Shown one piece after another: positions 17,750 to 26,059 of a stretch of DNA of 64,000 nt; position 1 is the stretch's first letter, and each line of letters starts with the position of its first letter. The translations under genes and the position numbers were made by a program. The stretch comes from an uncultured Nitrososphaerales archaeon (lineage in GTDB: Archaea; Thermoproteota; Nitrososphaeria; Nitrososphaerales; Nitrosocaldaceae): assembly GCA_938030895.1 (NCBI GenBank), contig CALHIV010000005.1, positions 1 to 64,000 on the forward strand, given 5' to 3'. Below the pieces are notes generated by a model. That model did not search any database and had not been told where the DNA came from. It worked only from the letters and a program-made list of their open reading frames with translations.

Positions 17750-17855
17750 CGCCGGGAAGGGGATTCGAACCCCTGCGAGCCTTGCGGCTCACCGGCTCTC
17801 AAGGCCGGCGCATTAGTCCACTCTGCCCTCGGGCTCACAATGAATGAATCCCGGC
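17750..17855 (-). tRNA. trnS-UGA: tRNA-Ser(UGA) with a 20-nt intron between positions 8 and 9
   Basis: The mature form is an 86-nt class II tRNA. Acceptor GCCGGGA pairs with TCCCGGC, the discriminator is G73, and CCA is encoded (17749-17747). The D-arm is GCA/TGC, the anticodon stem CCGGC/GCCGG encloses loop CTTGAGA (anticodon TGA), the variable arm is GAGCC-GCAA-GGCTC, and the T-arm is AGGGG/CCCCT with loop TTCGAAT. Between T8 and G9 lie 20 extra bases (17828-17847). They fold as a bulge-helix-bulge: outer helix TCTGC/GCAGA (3 leader bases plus G1C2, with 10-14), central helix CGGG/CCCG, 3' bulge AGG, 5' bulge ATT. Confidence 0.9.
17828..17847 (-). other. Non-canonical tRNA intron (8/9) of tRNA-Ser
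   Basis: Twenty bases whose removal restores T8-G9 and a normal D-arm. The 3' end of the intron (CCCG) pairs with acceptor bases 3-6 (CGGG), so the acceptor stem cannot form in the usual way until the splicing endonuclease has cut. Confidence 0.8.
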
Positions 17856-17858
17856 AGA

Positions 17859-17866
17859 CCGGCGCC
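17859..17866 (-). other. Leader copy of the acceptor strand, tRNA-Ser
   Basis: GGCGCCGG in the 5' leader, 3 nt before G1, is the exact complement of CCGGCGCC at the tRNA 3' end (17755-17748). It can form an 8-bp surrogate acceptor stem in the unspliced precursor. Confidence 0.6.
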
Positions 17867-17897
17867 TAGAAGATTGCAACGTATATGGTATATATAG

Positions 17898-18902
17898 TCA
17901 TTCATGGCCATTACTCTCTGTATCAGCAAGTAACGCTCTAACAACATTGACCCAGGCCTTGGCAAGGTTATCCCTGTTGTACCCTCCACCTCCCAATGCT
18001 ATCATCCTCCCATCACAGTATTCATGGGCTATCCTATGTAGTACTCTAGTAGCATGGTAGTGTATATTGCTATCATAGCATAGGTGTGTCAATGGATCCC
18101 CTGTTATACCATCCGCACCACACTGCATTATTATCAGTTCTGGTCTAGCATCCTCTACAAACCTCTCAACCCTCTTGAGGGCATCCATGAAATCCCTGCT
18201 CGTTGAGTATGGTCTGAGAGGTATATTCAGTTTAGTGCCCTTTGCTTCACCTTTGCCATCCTCATACTCGAACCCAGTACCAGGGTAGAGGTATCTGCCA
18301 TCCTCATGTATATCTGCAATGAATAGCAGCGGATCATCCTCAAACTCATAATATATGCCATCGCCATGGTGAGCATCTATATCTACATAGGCTATCCTCT
18401 TGAGTCCATAGACCTTCCTTGCAAGCATAACTGCTACACCTATATCGTTGAATACACAGAAGCCTCCAGCAGAGCCTCTCCTTGCATGGTGTAACCCTCC
18501 TATTGGATTGAATGCGTGATCCACACTTCTAGTAAGTACCATGTCTAATGCCCTTACAGTACTGCCAACAACGTAACATGCAGCCTCGAATACACCCTTG
18601 TACGCAGGGGTATCCCCATAATCAAGGTAGCCTATGCCGAACTGCGATGCCTTCTTTACAAACTCAACGTACTCCCTCTCATGGAACTCAAGTAGGATAC
18701 GTTCATCTATCATCACAGGCCTCTCTATTACTATTGAGTTGAGATTGCTATAACTACTATCATTCTTGTTGCTATTATTATTTAATATCTGTGCCTTGAA
18801 CATAGACCAGAACGCATCAAGTCTATCGCTACCAAATGGGTGTGCATCTGCAAACCCGTACATTGCAAGCTCTTTGCCATACATAACAGCTACCTTGCAC
18901 AT
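17898..18902 (-). CDS. Histone deacetylase-family (AcuC/HDAC-like) amidohydrolase
   Basis: 334 residues. The zinc and catalytic residues are those of the arginase/deacetylase fold: GGLHHARRGSAGGFCVFND (two active-site histidines), YVDIDAHHGDGIYYEF (Asp and His ligands), QCGADGITGDPLTHL (second Asp ligand), and LGGGGYNRDN near the end with the catalytic-type Tyr. It removes acyl groups from lysines or from small amines such as polyamines. Cytoplasmic. It stands alone, 42 bp downstream of the tRNA-Ser leader. Histone or Alba deacetylation is an inference. Confidence 0.88.
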   Translation of the reverse strand: MCKVAVMYGKELAMYGFADAHPFGSDRLDAFWSMFKAQILNNNSNKNDSSYSNLNSIVIERPVMIDERILLEFHEREYVEFVKKASQFGIGYLDYGDTPAYKGVFEAACYVVGSTVRALDMVLTRSVDHAFNPIGGLHHARRGSAGGFCVFNDIGVAVMLARKVYGLKRIAYVDIDAHHGDGIYYEFEDDPLLFIADIHEDGRYLYPGTGFEYEDGKGEAKGTKLNIPLRPYSTSRDFMDALKRVERFVEDARPELIIMQCGADGITGDPLTHLCYDSNIHYHATRVLHRIAHEYCDGRMIALGGGGYNRDNLAKAWVNVVRALLADTESNGHE

Positions 18903-19032
18903 ACTCTACTCCTTTCCCTTAGCCTAAATATAATTATTGGTCTATAAAGCAATAGCAATACATTACCAACCGGTCTCATCTGCACAGTAGGGATGAAGGG
19001 CAAATTTATATTTTGTATACATGTAATACTGT

Positions 19033-19311
19033 ATGATGGTTGAGCTAAAGGCAAAATCAGTTGCAGTACTTATACCCCTAGAGAGGGTTACATCATGCCT
19101 CCTTGAGCTAGGCTTTATACTAGAGGATGAGGCAACTATAGTAAGCGATGGTAGGTTCTGGAGAAAGATGCTCTTCACAAAGGGCAGTGAGTGTGTAAGT
19201 GTATCTGAGGAGATAGGCGATGCATACCCTAGAGACCCAGTGATAAGCATGTATGCTAGTGATGACACCATAAGCAGGTTAGGCGAGGTGCTGAGGCTTG
19301 GCAGTATATGA
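19033..19311 (+). CDS. Small conserved protein, unknown function
   Basis: 92 residues, not recognised. An alpha/beta pattern is apparent: AKSVAVLIPLERVTSCLLELGF, a strand EATIVSDGRFWRKMLF, and YASDDTISRLGEVLRLG. A TATA-like block (TTTATATTTTG, 19007-19017) precedes the start; ATG 19033 and 19036 are adjacent. The next gene overlaps its end by about 14 bp, so the two probably form a pair. No metal or membrane motif is seen. Confidence 0.65.
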   Translation: MMVELKAKSVAVLIPLERVTSCLLELGFILEDEATIVSDGRFWRKMLFTKGSECVSVSEEIGDAYPRDPVISMYASDDTISRLGEVLRLGSI

Positions 19312-19912
19312 GTGCAATGAGCAGCAGTTCATAGAGAATGTAGTTAGACTCTTGAATATAAGCAGTGATGGTAGGTTGATAGTGAATAGAAGGATCATGC
19401 TGTGTGACGACCATAGATATGGTCCTTCAATACTACCAGAGCATGAGTTCTTAAAGTACGCAAGTATAATGGAGAGGAAGGGCTTAAAGAGGAGCGTTTA
19501 TGCAAGGATACCCTTTATAGATGAGTTCCATAACAGGTTCTATGATGCTGAGGAGATCATTCACTCATCCAGTAGTCTAAGTACTCCTAGACTATCAATA
19601 CCATACTATAGGGTTGAGTACTCATTCTCGCTATGGGGCAACTCATACATCTATACGTTTGATGTGCTTTTTGAGCCGGAGGTTGTAATAGAGAAGAGAA
19701 GGTTGCCTGTAAGCAGATTAGGTAGAGGCAGAGGGAGAAGTACAGGGATGAGGCAATCATCTTCTAGCAGTAGTGATAATATCTTAATCCATATACTAAG
19801 GTTCAACCAGCCAGATGAGAAGATGTTCAATATAAATATACCAAAACAGGTTCTAGTGCTAGATGTTAAGAGGATGATAAGGACTATAGGCACTGATAAT
19901 GAAAAAATTTAG
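19298..19912 (+). CDS. Hypothetical protein overlapping the preceding gene
   Basis: 204 residues if the TTG at 19298 is used; no later ATG fits better until residue 34. Not recognised. The N-terminal two thirds have mixed strands (SYIYTFDVLFEPEVVIEKRRLPV). Residues 141-165 are a glycine/arginine- then serine-rich low-complexity run. The overlap with the previous gene suggests coupled translation. Function is unknown. Confidence 0.6.
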   Translation: MAVYECNEQQFIENVVRLLNISSDGRLIVNRRIMLCDDHRYGPSILPEHEFLKYASIMERKGLKRSVYARIPFIDEFHNRFYDAEEIIHSSSSLSTPRLSIPYYRVEYSFSLWGNSYIYTFDVLFEPEVVIEKRRLPVSRLGRGRGRSTGMRQSSSSSSDNILIHILRFNQPDEKMFNINIPKQVLVLDVKRMIRTIGTDNEKI

Positions 19913-19932
19913 AATGGTTCCTGACTAATCAA

Positions 19933-20469
19933 TTAATGGTGGCCATGTGGTGGAGGCTGTGCACTCTTTGCAAGTTCAGGGTTGTAAGTTCCAGCAGCCT
20001 TCTCATGGTACTCTAGGTTCGACTGATCGACCTTTATTGCCTGGGGTGGGCATACGGATACACATGCCATGCACCATATGCAGTCATGCTCCCTTATTGG
20101 ATCTGCTTTGTCTGTATGGTCCTTCCTGTGATCCTTTGTAGTCTCACCATTACCTCCTGGATACTTCCATGCCTCTATTGCTGGTACATCGTTAGCTGTT
20201 CTATACCACTCATACACCTGCACAGGGCATGCCTCTATACATGCACCATCTGCATAGCATGCATCCCAATCAACAGCAACCATAGTACCATGAACCCCTA
20301 TGGGCACTATCTCCTCTCCTCTAGCAGCATAATCGCGTTTTACTTCCTCATTCTCTGCAGCATCCTTGAGCCTTCCAGGACCCCAGACGAAGTGGAAGTG
20401 CTCCCCGTCCTTATTGTAGTGCTTCCCTATCACTTGATAGCCCTTTGGAAAGTCTGGATCTATAGGCAT
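19933..20469 (-). CDS. Zinc-type dicluster ferredoxin
   Basis: 178 residues. A 70-residue N-terminal extension with HFHFVWGPGRLKD and [33 protein letters not shown] is followed by DCIWCMACVSVCPPQAIKV; the cysteines suit two iron-sulfur clusters. In the first motif the pattern C-x5-C-x3-CP leaves one position (Asp/Gly) typical of a 3Fe-4S site, as in Sulfolobus zinc ferredoxin. Histidines before the core and an Asp before the second motif (KADPIREHDC) could bind zinc. It is an electron carrier for 2-oxoacid oxidoreductases. A loop with GGNGETTKDHRKDHTD is inserted between the cluster motifs. A paralogous fusion lies at 29.9 kb. Confidence 0.9.
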   Translation of the reverse strand: MPIDPDFPKGYQVIGKHYNKDGEHFHFVWGPGRLKDAAENEEVKRDYAARGEEIVPIGVHGTMVAVDWDACYADGACIEACPVQVYEWYRTANDVPAIEAWKYPGGNGETTKDHRKDHTDKADPIREHDCIWCMACVSVCPPQAIKVDQSNLEYHEKAAGTYNPELAKSAQPPPHGHH

Positions 20470-20528
20470 ATGCCTTTACCTCATGCCTCTTATGTAATAA
20501 TGTTATATAAACGATATTGTATTGTATC

Positions 20529-20570
20529 ATATCACTCATACCATATCACTCATACCATATCATTCATATC
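20529..20570. repeat. Short tandem repeat, unit about 14 bp
   Basis: Three imperfect copies of ATATCACTCATACC upstream of the ferredoxin gene and of the divergent aIF6 gene. Too short and AT-rich to be a CRISPR; probably a slippage repeat in the promoter region. Confidence 0.6.
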
Positions 20571-20687
20571 ATACCATATCTATTATCTTATGCTAAGGCT
20601 AGATAAAGTGTATGTATCTCTATCATAATCTCTTTATCATACCTCCCATACTATAAGTTCATATTTGCAGTAACTGAACATAATCAT

Positions 20688-21347
20688 GTGTCAATATATA
20701 AGTATAGGGTGTATAGAAGTGCTAACATAGGAATATTCATGAGGGCTAATGATGATTACATCTTTATACCAAAGGGTTTCGCACATACCAAAGCCTCTAG
20801 GTTGGAGGAGTTCCTATCCGTAAAGAGCGTTAGGGTATCTCTAGCCTATACCAGATTGCTTGGACCATTGATGGTTGCTAATAACCATGGCATAATCGTT
20901 GCAGGTATAGTGGATGATGATGAACTTGGCACACTTAGATCTACTGGATTGAAGGTTGCTAGACTCAACTCTAGGCTTACTGCAGTAGGCAACCTTATAG
21001 CAGTGAATGATAGAGCAGCTATAGTATCAACGTTACTTGATGGATGCATAGATCTAATAAAGGATACTCTAAGCGTGAAGGTAGCACAGATGAGCATAGC
21101 ATCATACCATCAGGTGGGAGCGGTACTCTCATGTACAAACAAGGGAGCGGTTGTGCATCCAGATGCAAGCGATGAGGAGATAGAGAGGGTTAGCAGCATA
21201 CTAGAGGTTGATGTAGAACCAGCAACAGTTAATGGAGGAGTACCGTTCGTATCCTCTGGTATAGTAGCAAACTCAAAGGCTGTGGTGGTAGGTTCACTCA
21301 CAACTGGTCCAGAGATGGTTATGCTGAGTAGGGCATTCAAAGCATGA
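20688..21347 (+). CDS. eif6: Translation initiation factor aIF6
   Basis: 219 residues beginning with GTG 20688; an ATG at 20686 is in another frame. It binds the large subunit and prevents joining with the small one. YRVYRSANIGIFMRAND at the start, VNDRAAIVSTLLD, HQVGAVLSCTNKGAVVHPDAS, and the terminal VGSLTTGPEMVMLSRAF are the repeated pentein motifs of eIF6. The usual partners eL31 and eL39 are not adjacent. SBDS, which works with eIF6 in eukaryotes, is at 39.7 kb. Confidence 0.93.
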   Translation: MSIYKYRVYRSANIGIFMRANDDYIFIPKGFAHTKASRLEEFLSVKSVRVSLAYTRLLGPLMVANNHGIIVAGIVDDDELGTLRSTGLKVARLNSRLTAVGNLIAVNDRAAIVSTLLDGCIDLIKDTLSVKVAQMSIASYHQVGAVLSCTNKGAVVHPDASDEEIERVSSILEVDVEPATVNGGVPFVSSGIVANSKAVVVGSLTTGPEMVMLSRAFKA

Positions 21348-21403
21348 ACTATCGATGATCTGCATATTTATACATGCATGGATGATTTATGTAGAATAGT
21401 TAG

Positions 21404-22693
21404 TTAACGATTATTACTTATAATAGCGGATGGATCTGCTAGCAACGCATCGAGTTGAACAGTCCTCTCGCTTCCATCTATCATACTCTTTAACACTATG
21501 CTCTCCCTTCCCACCTTACCTGTAAGTATGGCAGTGAACCTGTAACCCTTGCTCGATGCATAGTCCAGTTGCCTCTTTAGGCTTGCTGTTATACACTCAC
21601 TCTTCACACCCTTCCTTCTAAGATTGGATGTTAACATCATAGCATTGCCCTTTAACCTATCATCTGTATAGGCTACGAAGATACCGACCTTATCATTGCC
21701 ATGCGGTATACCACTCTCATATCTACCCTTTAGGAGTAATATCAGTCTCTCAATACCTCCAGCAGCACCTGTAGCACCAATATCACTCCTCCCGAATACA
21801 TCTAGCAGTGTATCGTATCTACCTCCCCCAACCAACGCAAGGTTGCTCTTCTCTGAGAATACCTCAAATACTATGCTGGAGTAATAGTCTAAGCCTCTAA
21901 CTATGCTCATATTCACTACTACATCTATGCCCCTAGCCTTGAGAGAGTCTACTAGTGTAGTTAGTCTAGATGCATCTACATCTATACCTTTAAGATGATC
22001 ACTACTCAATATATCATCGATATTGCCCTTCAGTGCTACCACTGTATCAAGTAATGATCCCAACCTCTCAGCATCGATACCCTTCACTGTATACTCTTGT
22101 ATTATTGCATCCCTGCTCTTCTTCGATAACTTGTCTATCGCTCTAAGCATCTCAAGCACAATATGCCCATCCTCTACCCCTATCCTCTCCCTTATCATCC
22201 CTTCAAGCATCTTCCTATCAGATACCTCTATCCTAACTGGTACTGCAAGGGAGTCGAGGTAGTACTTTGTGAACTCTATAACCTCAGCATCAGACTCAAT
22301 GTTAAAGTTATCATACACCTCTACATCCCATTGGTGGAACCACCTATACCTACCCATCTGTGGCTCATCGTACCTCCACACAGGCCCAAACGCTGCTAAT
22401 TTTATCGGCATCTTCAAATCTCTCCTTCCTGCTATGTATCTTGTTAGACCAACTGTAAGATCGAACCTTAATGCTATATCCCTACCAGCCTTGTCCTTGA
22501 ACGCATATATCTCATTGCTTATCATAGGTCCGCTCTTTGCCTCTAGAGTAGAGAGTAGTTCCAATGGAGATGGTTCGATCATTGAGAAGCCGAAGAGTCT
22601 AGCAGCATCTATGAACTTATGCCTAAGATGCTCTATGAGCATGTACTCCTCATCCTCTATATCCCTCATTCCTCTAGGCAGTTCAAACCTCAA
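21404..22693 (-). CDS. hisS: Histidyl-tRNA synthetase
   Basis: 429 residues beginning with TTG 22693 (RFELPRGMRDI). It charges tRNA-His. Motif 2 with the fRYDEPQMGRYRWFHQWDVE segment, the histidine-specific RGLDYYSSIVFEV, motif 3 GGGRYDTLLDVFGR through GGIERLILLL, and a C-terminal anticodon-binding domain are all present. The T/A block around 22718-22724 (TTTTTAAT on the minus strand) lies about 27 bp upstream, so the message is probably leaderless with a TTG start. Length is normal. Confidence 0.95.
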   Translation of the reverse strand: MRFELPRGMRDIEDEEYMLIEHLRHKFIDAARLFGFSMIEPSPLELLSTLEAKSGPMISNEIYAFKDKAGRDIALRFDLTVGLTRYIAGRRDLKMPIKLAAFGPVWRYDEPQMGRYRWFHQWDVEVYDNFNIESDAEVIEFTKYYLDSLAVPVRIEVSDRKMLEGMIRERIGVEDGHIVLEMLRAIDKLSKKSRDAIIQEYTVKGIDAERLGSLLDTVVALKGNIDDILSSDHLKGIDVDASRLTTLVDSLKARGIDVVVNMSIVRGLDYYSSIVFEVFSEKSNLALVGGGRYDTLLDVFGRSDIGATGAAGGIERLILLLKGRYESGIPHGNDKVGIFVAYTDDRLKGNAMMLTSNLRRKGVKSECITASLKRQLDYASSKGYRFTAILTGKVGRESIVLKSMIDGSERTVQLDALLADPSAIISNNR

Positions 22694-22808
22694 CAGATCC
22701 TCTTGCTACAATAGAGATTAAAAACCTTCTCTCACATCCTCCTATTCCATCAGAAACGATTTAATTTATTAATCATCGCTCCCGATGTAATAGTAGAAGA
22801 GATGTAAT

Positions 22809-22904
22809 GGGCCCGTGGCCTAGTCAGGATATGGCGAGGGCTTGCGGTTGTCAACAAGGCAGGCAGAGAGCCCTAGGTCGTGGGATCGAAGCCCACCGGG
22901 CCCG
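22809..22904 (+). tRNA. trnR-GCG: tRNA-Arg(GCG) with a 21-nt canonical intron
   Basis: The 75-nt mature form has acceptor GGGCCCG/CGGGCCC, discriminator G73, D-stem GCC/GGC, anticodon stem AGGGC/GCCCT with loop TTGCGGA (anticodon GCG), and T-stem GTGGG/CCCAC. CCA is not encoded. The intron is 22848-22868, between positions 37 and 38; TTGC pairs with GCAG as the central helix, with bulges GGT and AGA. The T-loop begins with A54 instead of T54. Its leader has no acceptor copy. Confidence 0.9.
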
Positions 22905-22950
22905 TAGATCAACCAATCATTCATATCCTGTGATGGGGTCAGGTTATCAC

Positions 22951-22960
22951 TTAATATTTA
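22951..22960 (+). promoter_or_regulatory. TATA element for the AIM24-family gene
   Basis: TTAATATTTA is centred about 30 bp before ATG 22986, favouring that start over the in-frame ATG at 22971. Confidence 0.5.
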
Positions 22961-22985
22961 TGTACAAGTTATGCTATGCAATAGT

Positions 22986-23753
22986 ATGGAGTGGAGGATA
23001 AGTAAGAACCCATTAGGTATGCTGGAGGTTGTGATGGATAGAGGCGAGGTTATAACAGCAGAGCCTGGCGCACTAGTATATATGCAAGGTGATGTCGAGG
23101 TGAGAACAAGCACCAAGATAAGGGAGCAGGGGTTCCTCAGTAGGGTGAAGAGCACAATACTTGGGGGTGAATCGTTCTTCCTTAACGATTATGTGGCAAG
23201 GGGTAAATGCATGTTAGGCTTTGCAGGTCCAATGATAGGGGATATTGAGGGTATAAGTGTAGATGGCAGTTATATAGTCCAATCTGGGTCATATGTAGCA
23301 TCAACAGGCAGTATCTCATTGGACACAAAGTTCCAGGGTATGGTAAAGGGGGTATTCGGTACAGAACTCTTCATGCTCAAGGTTGATGGGAATGGCATGC
23401 TCTTCGTCAACGCATATGGCAGCCTATTCAGAAAGGAGTTGAAAGAAGGGGAGAGGATGGTTATAGATAACTACCATCTCGTAGCGATGAGTGCAGCAAC
23501 AGATTACAAGGTTGTGAAGATAGGCGGTATGAAGACCTTCATACTAGGGGGAGAGGGTCTAGGGGTTGAGGTGAAAGGACCTGCAGTACTATACCTTCAG
23601 AGTAAGAATAAGATGGAGTTGAAAGGCGAACTAACAAGACTGCTAGAGCTTGAGAAGTATATGCAGAAGGGTTCACAGTTCAACATCGGTATAGGACCGG
23701 GGAGGGAGGATAAGGATAGGCAAGGGTGGAGATGGGATATGCCAAGGATATGA
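22986..23753 (+). CDS. AIM24/TIGR00266-family protein
   Basis: About 255 residues from ATG 22986 (MEWRISKNPLGMLEVVMDRGE). The start is chosen because the family begins at this point. VITAEPGALVYMQGDVEV, GGESFFLNDYVARG, and the repeated beta-strand pattern LFVNAYGSLFRKEL are those of the AIM24/TIGR00266 beta-prism family. A mitochondrial relative affects cristae and respiratory complexes; archaeal function is unknown. It lies alone downstream of tRNA-Arg. The tail is glycine- and charge-rich. Confidence 0.85.
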   Translation: MEWRISKNPLGMLEVVMDRGEVITAEPGALVYMQGDVEVRTSTKIREQGFLSRVKSTILGGESFFLNDYVARGKCMLGFAGPMIGDIEGISVDGSYIVQSGSYVASTGSISLDTKFQGMVKGVFGTELFMLKVDGNGMLFVNAYGSLFRKELKEGERMVIDNYHLVAMSAATDYKVVKIGGMKTFILGGEGLGVEVKGPAVLYLQSKNKMELKGELTRLLELEKYMQKGSQFNIGIGPGREDKDRQGWRWDMPRI

Positions 23754-23774
23754 GCAGTATCAGCATGGATAAGG

Positions 23775-23879
23775 ACTATAGATTATAGATTATAGATTAT
23801 AGATTAGTTGGTATGTAGCGATCAGAATGGGGTCAATGGGTACCGTTATGTTAAGTTATGTTAAGTTAAGTTAAGTTAG
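23775..23879. repeat. Two simple-sequence repeats between convergent genes
   Basis: About four copies of GATTATA (23775-23805) and then a mixed GTTATGTTAA / GTTAA run (23845-23879). They fill the gap between the ends of the AIM24 gene and cofE. The T-rich complement of the second run could help terminate transcription. Confidence 0.6.
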
Positions 23880-24658
23880 TATATATTAGGGTATTCTCCA
23901 TGGGCAAGTCCCCTAACATATATACACTGCTCATATCCTATAGCAAGATCACTCCAATCATACTGCTCTCTATGGCTCATCTTGACATTCGATCCCCTAA
24001 CTATTGCTACCGGTGTAGACTCATCAGTCTCACCCATGACCAGATTTGCTGCAGATGCTATACAATCTGCTACAGCATGTAAAGTGACACGCATAACATT
24101 GCCAAAGAGATCCCTGCTGCCTCTCCTATCATTTACAGGCTCAAACCCAGAGACCGCTACTGCTACCCCAGATGTTCCTATCCTAGTTGGCATGAGCCTG
24201 CTATCTGTTATTACAATACCTACCCTCCTCCCCTCATATAGGAGGAACTTGTCTCTTAGCATATCCGCTACCCTGAAAGCATCAACAGGATAGAGTATGG
24301 ATAGACCATGCATAACATTCGATCTGTCTATCCCAGCGTTGGGTGCAAGTATGCCATCCTTTACAGTGAGTAGGAACCCTGGGACACCACTGAATACATG
24401 ATCGGCCTCTCTAAGTACCAACTCAACCATCCTTCTATCCATACTATGTCTTAAGGCTACAGCAATCGCATCCCTTCCTGGTATAACACCGCTCATATCT
24501 ATAACCCTGCCTTGGCTCATGGCAACGAACTTGCTCGATACAACTATTATATCATCATCCTCTACATGCTCATTACATTCCCTTATGCTATCTACTATAA
24601 CCCTGAAGAGATCGAACCTATCATGCCTAGGCTTAACCTTTACTCCTATAACCCTCAT
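23876..24658 (-). CDS. cofE: Coenzyme F420-0:L-glutamate ligase
   Basis: 260 residues. It adds glutamates to F420-0 with GTP. The family segments are IIVVSSKFVAMSQGRVID near the start, LTVKDGILAPNAGID (metal/GTP site), VGIVITDSRLMPTRIGTSGVAVAVSG, RDLFGNVMRVTLHAVADCIASAANLVMGE. The gene starts 26 bp from the A/T block it shares with leuC on the opposite strand. The organism therefore makes F420; cofC and cofD are not in this window. Confidence 0.93.
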   Translation of the reverse strand: MRVIGVKVKPRHDRFDLFRVIVDSIRECNEHVEDDDIIVVSSKFVAMSQGRVIDMSGVIPGRDAIAVALRHSMDRRMVELVLREADHVFSGVPGFLLTVKDGILAPNAGIDRSNVMHGLSILYPVDAFRVADMLRDKFLLYEGRRVGIVITDSRLMPTRIGTSGVAVAVSGFEPVNDRRGSRDLFGNVMRVTLHAVADCIASAANLVMGETDESTPVAIVRGSNVKMSHREQYDWSDLAIGYEQCIYVRGLAHGEYPNIY

Positions 24659-24678
24659 ATAGGCTAGATCTCAAAAAC

Positions 24679-24689
24679 ATTATTAAAGG
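24679..24689. promoter_or_regulatory. Shared bidirectional TATA block for cofE and leuC
   Basis: The block around CATTATTAAAG is centred near 24684, exactly 26 bp from the cofE ATG (24658) on one side and 26 bp from ATG 24710 of leuC on the other. Both genes would be transcribed leaderless from one element. Confidence 0.5.
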
Positions 24690-24709
24690 CTTATCCTATA
24701 AGCATCGCC

Positions 24710-25987
24710 ATGTGTGGGATGACTATAACTGAGAAGATACTTGCTAGGGCATCGAATAGGGAGAGGGTCTCAGCAGGCGATGTGGTATTTGCAAATGTGG
24801 ACAAGGTCATGGTACATGATGTATCTGGTCCTGGGGTGATGATGGTGTTGAGGGAACTTGAGAGGAGGGGCAAGAAGATAGAGAGGGTATGGGATCCTGA
24901 TAGGGTTTGGATCGCAGAGGATCACTTTGTACCTGCAGTTGATAAGATATCTGCTGAGAATATAATGACATTAGAGAGGATGAGTGAGAGGTTTGGTATA
25001 AAGAAGCACTTCAGGTACGGGATGGGGCAGTATGGTATATGCCATACACTCTCCCATGAAGAGGCCATGGTACTACCAGGAGAGGTGTACGTTGGAGGAG
25101 ACTCGCATACAAATACCACTGGCGCATTAGGGTGCTTTGCTACTGGTATGGGGCATACAGATATAGCCTATGTGCTTATACATGGCAGGATATGGTTCAG
25201 AGTACCAGAGACCCTGCTCTTCAAGTTGGAGGGGAGCATCCCTCCCTATATAATGGCTAAAGATATCATCCTTAAGATAATAGGTGATAATGGTACTGAT
25301 GTTGCAAACTACAAGGCTATGCAGTTTGCAGGCTCTGCAGTAAGAGCTATGCCTATGGATGAGCGCTTCACCCTAACAAACATGACTACGGAGGCTGGTG
25401 CAAAGAACGGTATAATAGAGGCGGATGAGAAGACCATAGAATACGTAAGGGAGAGGACAGATAGACCATTCAAGGCCATCAAGGGCGATGAGGATGCAGA
25501 GTATGAGGAGGTATTCACATATGAGGTTGATAGGCTTGAGCCTATAGTAGCAAAACCACACTCCCCATCAAATATAGCATATGCTAGGGAGTTGAGTAGC
25601 GTAGAGATAGATAGAGCGTATATAGGCTCATGTACAGGTGCAAAGTATACAGATCTGTTAGAGGCAGCAAAGATAATCAAGGGTAAGAAGTCTAAGGTTA
25701 GACTCGAGGTACTACCGGCATCACAGAGCATATACATAAAGGCACTCAGAGATGGACTGCTCAGCATATTCCTCGAGGCTGGAGCAGTTATAGGTCCTCC
25801 AACATGTGGTGCATGTTGCGGTGCACACATGGGTGTATTAGCAAAGGATGAGGTATGTGTCAGCACTACGAACAGGAACTTTCCAGGGAGGATGGGCCAT
25901 GTAGAGTCTAAAACGTACCTTGCATCTCCAAAGGTGGTTGCTGCCTCAGCAGTAACAGGGAGGATAACAGATCCTAGGGATGTATGA
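24710..25987 (+). CDS. leuC: 3-isopropylmalate dehydratase large subunit (LeuC/aconitase family)
   Basis: 425 residues; ATG 24719 is an alternative start. It isomerises isopropylmalate in leucine synthesis through a [4Fe-4S] cluster. The ligands are in GSCTGAK and in the PPTCGACCGAHMG pair; VYVGGDSHTNTTGALGCFATGMGHTD is the substrate/cluster-binding signature. The length fits the archaeal LeuC/HacA group, whose members also act on homoaconitate or methylmalate, so substrate is probable rather than certain. leuD follows after 72 bp. Confidence 0.9.
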   Translation: MCGMTITEKILARASNRERVSAGDVVFANVDKVMVHDVSGPGVMMVLRELERRGKKIERVWDPDRVWIAEDHFVPAVDKISAENIMTLERMSERFGIKKHFRYGMGQYGICHTLSHEEAMVLPGEVYVGGDSHTNTTGALGCFATGMGHTDIAYVLIHGRIWFRVPETLLFKLEGSIPPYIMAKDIILKIIGDNGTDVANYKAMQFAGSAVRAMPMDERFTLTNMTTEAGAKNGIIEADEKTIEYVRERTDRPFKAIKGDEDAEYEEVFTYEVDRLEPIVAKPHSPSNIAYARELSSVEIDRAYIGSCTGAKYTDLLEAAKIIKGKKSKVRLEVLPASQSIYIKALRDGLLSIFLEAGAVIGPPTCGACCGAHMGVLAKDEVCVSTTNRNFPGRMGHVESKTYLASPKVVAASAVTGRITDPRDV

Positions 25988-26059
25988 TGAGTATGATTAG
26001 GAGTATGAGCATGGTTATGGTTAAAAGGCTCATCATTATGACTATTAGGGTGATACACA

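Noticed and set aside
20529-20570. Short spaced repeats resembling a CRISPR fragment
   Set aside because: Units are 14 bp, directly adjacent, AT-rich and imperfect, with no spacers and no cas genes.
20086-20628. Long open frames antisense to the zinc ferredoxin
   Set aside because: They are rich in Cys, Tyr and Ser and overlap a conserved gene; typical antisense shadows.
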